Assembly (NCBI GenBank): GCA_964422855.1
Contig: CAYRCS010000032.1
Location: 1 to 10,017, forward strand
From: CAZEYI01 sp964422855
GTDB lineage: Bacteria; Patescibacteriota; Gracilibacteria; Absconditabacterales; Absconditicoccaceae
Reading direction: 5' to 3'
DNA length: 10,017 nt
Part shown: piece after piece, positions 8,686-10,017 of the stretch
How positions within the stretch are numbered: the stretch's first letter is position 1
Layout: each line of letters opens with the position of its first letter
Program-made: the position numbers and the translations under genes
Notes under the pieces: model-generated
Databases searched by the model: none
Seen by the model: only the letters and a program-made list of their open reading frames with translations
What the model was told of the DNA's origin: nothing

Positions 8686-10017
8686 TTATGGTTCTGGTGT
8701 TGGTTCTGGTGTTGGTTCTGGTGTCGGTTCTGGTGTTGGTTCGCCTGTACATGAACCATCATCTTTAGTGGCCTTAGGATCATAATTGCTCGCTGCAGGA
8801 TCTGTACATCCAAATACTACTGGCGAACTATTGTTGCCACCACCATCTGCTGGCGCAGGAGGTGTAGAATCCAAATTTACACACTGCACATCCTTACCAG
8901 GCGATCTAAAGTATACACTCATGCCATCTAGATCTGTATAGTCATATGTACCACATGTATCGTATGCTGGGAGACAGTATGTGGATACCATCATATCGAG
9001 AGCTGTATAATAGTAATATCCATCTACTACAGCACCTGCATCATCTATACACTGGGTGAGAGTAGTCTTTGGTGTGGCGACCATAGTTTCGCCTTTGTCT
9101 TGATTTATTATCTGTGCTATGTGACTTACGACTGACATGATATCCATAATATCAAGTTGTTGCGTCATAATGTAGTCTTCTAAAAGGTTGTATACTGCTC
9201 TATTGTTATCATCAAATTTTATATTAAATACCCCATCTGCTGCATCTATATCGGCAATATGATTACCACCTACTGATATATCTGCATCAAAATATGCATT
9301 GCCGGCTGCTGCTGCAACTGGATCTAGGATACCTGAGGATAGTTCGTATGCACTGATAGCCTCATCTCGAGCGGTTTTGTTAGTAAAGTTTCGGGTGATG
9401 ATACCATTGTTGATGGCTGCAGTCAGTGCCATAGATTTGGTAGGATGTTCTAATTCTTCGTCATCAGCAAAGATGTCTCCATCATTGACCATACTGAGCT
9501 GGATATTGAAATCACAACTTGCTGGTCCAAAGAGCTGGAGCTCTGCATCTATCTGTGTATCACCATCCACTGTATCAGTAAGTGCAAGCGTGACATTGAT
9601 GATGTATGGATTGAGATAGAGGTCTATCTCAACATTTGATGGTGTATTGTCATCATTGTAGGTCACCTGTAGATCAAAAGCCATCTGTTGCTCACCATCT
9701 TGGGTGATATCACCTATGAGACGCTTGGGCAAGATGGTAGGGTCTTCTGATCCATCGGTGCTTGGGATAGACATCCCATCGTAGTATCTATAGGTAAATA
9801 CAAATGCTCCTGTCGATCCTGTATTGCTTACACCTGTGTCACTAAGAGGCATGACAAATTGAAGACCGTTGTCACTGGATCCTATATCAAATCATGCAGT
9901 CAGTGGATTTCGTGTATAAGAGATATCTGGATTGGCTTGCAATGCGTTAATAAAATCAGTGCCTGATGGATACAATGTCTTGAGCGCTTCAAAATATGCT
10001 AGAAGATCTGGACCATT
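8686..10017 (-). CDS. Secreted surface protein with Thr-Pro-Glu-Pro tail, partial (5' end off window)
   Basis: The frame is open to the right edge (443 codons visible plus TAA at 8686) with one UGA glycine at 9892-9894; the start lies outside the window. The visible part is acidic and beta-rich, with many Asp, Tyr and Thr residues and few Lys. It holds GPASCDFNI (9502-9528), which matches GPSICKFNI in the giant protein at the left of the window. Near the C-terminus is GCTDPAASNYDPKATKDDGSC, split here as GCTDPAASNYDP plus DDGSC, a motif known from many secreted bacterial proteins whose two cysteines probably form a disulfide. The protein then ends in EPTPEP repeats and stops directly, with no SLH motif, sortase signal or membrane segment after the repeat. 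Co-transcription with the SLH protein gene 39 bases downstream is likely. The function is unknown; a cell-surface role is inferred. Confidence 0.85.
8690..8737. repeat. Four tandem 12-bp repeats encoding Thr-Pro-Glu-Pro
   Basis: The plus strand shows four copies of GGTTCTGGTGTT (8690-8701, 8702-8713, 8714-8725 with a final C, 8726-8737), followed by a degenerate fifth copy that begins GGTTC. On the coding minus strand they encode the C-terminal PTPE repeats of the partial secreted protein. The unit is a multiple of three, so copy-number change by slipped-strand pairing would alter tail length but keep the frame. Confidence 0.95.

Noticed and set aside
8690..8737. Short tandem repeats as a possible CRISPR array
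   Set aside because: The 12-bp units have no spacers and encode an in-frame Pro-rich protein tail.
1..10017. Many short minus- and plus-strand ORFs under the standard code, as if genes were decayed pseudogenes
   Set aside because: The pieces lie in one frame, separated only by UGA, and join into complete proteins with intact family motifs when UGA is Gly.

Overview
The window comes from a bacterium that reads UGA as glycine (translation table 25). This points to the candidate-phyla-radiation lineages Gracilibacteria (BD1-5) or Absconditabacteria (SR1). Read with the standard code, the genes fall into many short pieces. Read with UGA=Gly, six long frames appear that end only in TAA or TAG or run off the window. 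About 30 in-frame UGA codons are used, and several sit at glycines that are fixed in known families: the first Gly of the Walker A motif in the cytidylate kinase, and the Gly of GKGALT and GNLPY in RsmA. The sequence does not separate the two phyla.

Layout. Positions 1-3084 (minus strand, open at the left edge) hold a very large secreted protein with a Sec signal peptide, a flagellin-like motif, Ala/Thr-rich linkers, a helical region and a beta-rich C-terminal half. It is preceded by a perfect-consensus promoter (TTGACA, 17 bp, TATAAT). Divergent from it on the plus strand are a Cmk-type nucleoside monophosphate kinase (3254-3826) and, overlapping it by 8 bases, an unrecognised membrane-anchored protein (3819-5099). 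The latter converges on, and overlaps, the 3' end of rsmA (minus strand, 5065-5847). A strong intrinsic terminator at 5884-5913 separates rsmA from an upstream minus-strand surface-protein pair. That pair is a 901-residue protein with DUF11-like repeats and three SLH-like motifs (5941-8646), and a partial secreted protein (8686 to the right edge) that ends in a Thr-Pro-Glu-Pro repeat.

How it fits together. Two housekeeping enzymes, cytidylate kinase for nucleotide supply and RsmA for 16S rRNA dimethylation, sit between genes for three large exported proteins that probably build or decorate the cell surface. The SLH-like protein looks like a cell-wall-bound S-layer or adhesin component. The two other exported proteins appear to share a beta-rich module around a GPxxCxFNI motif. 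No RNA genes, insertion sequences or CRISPR arrays were seen. No intergenic gap exceeds about 170 bases.
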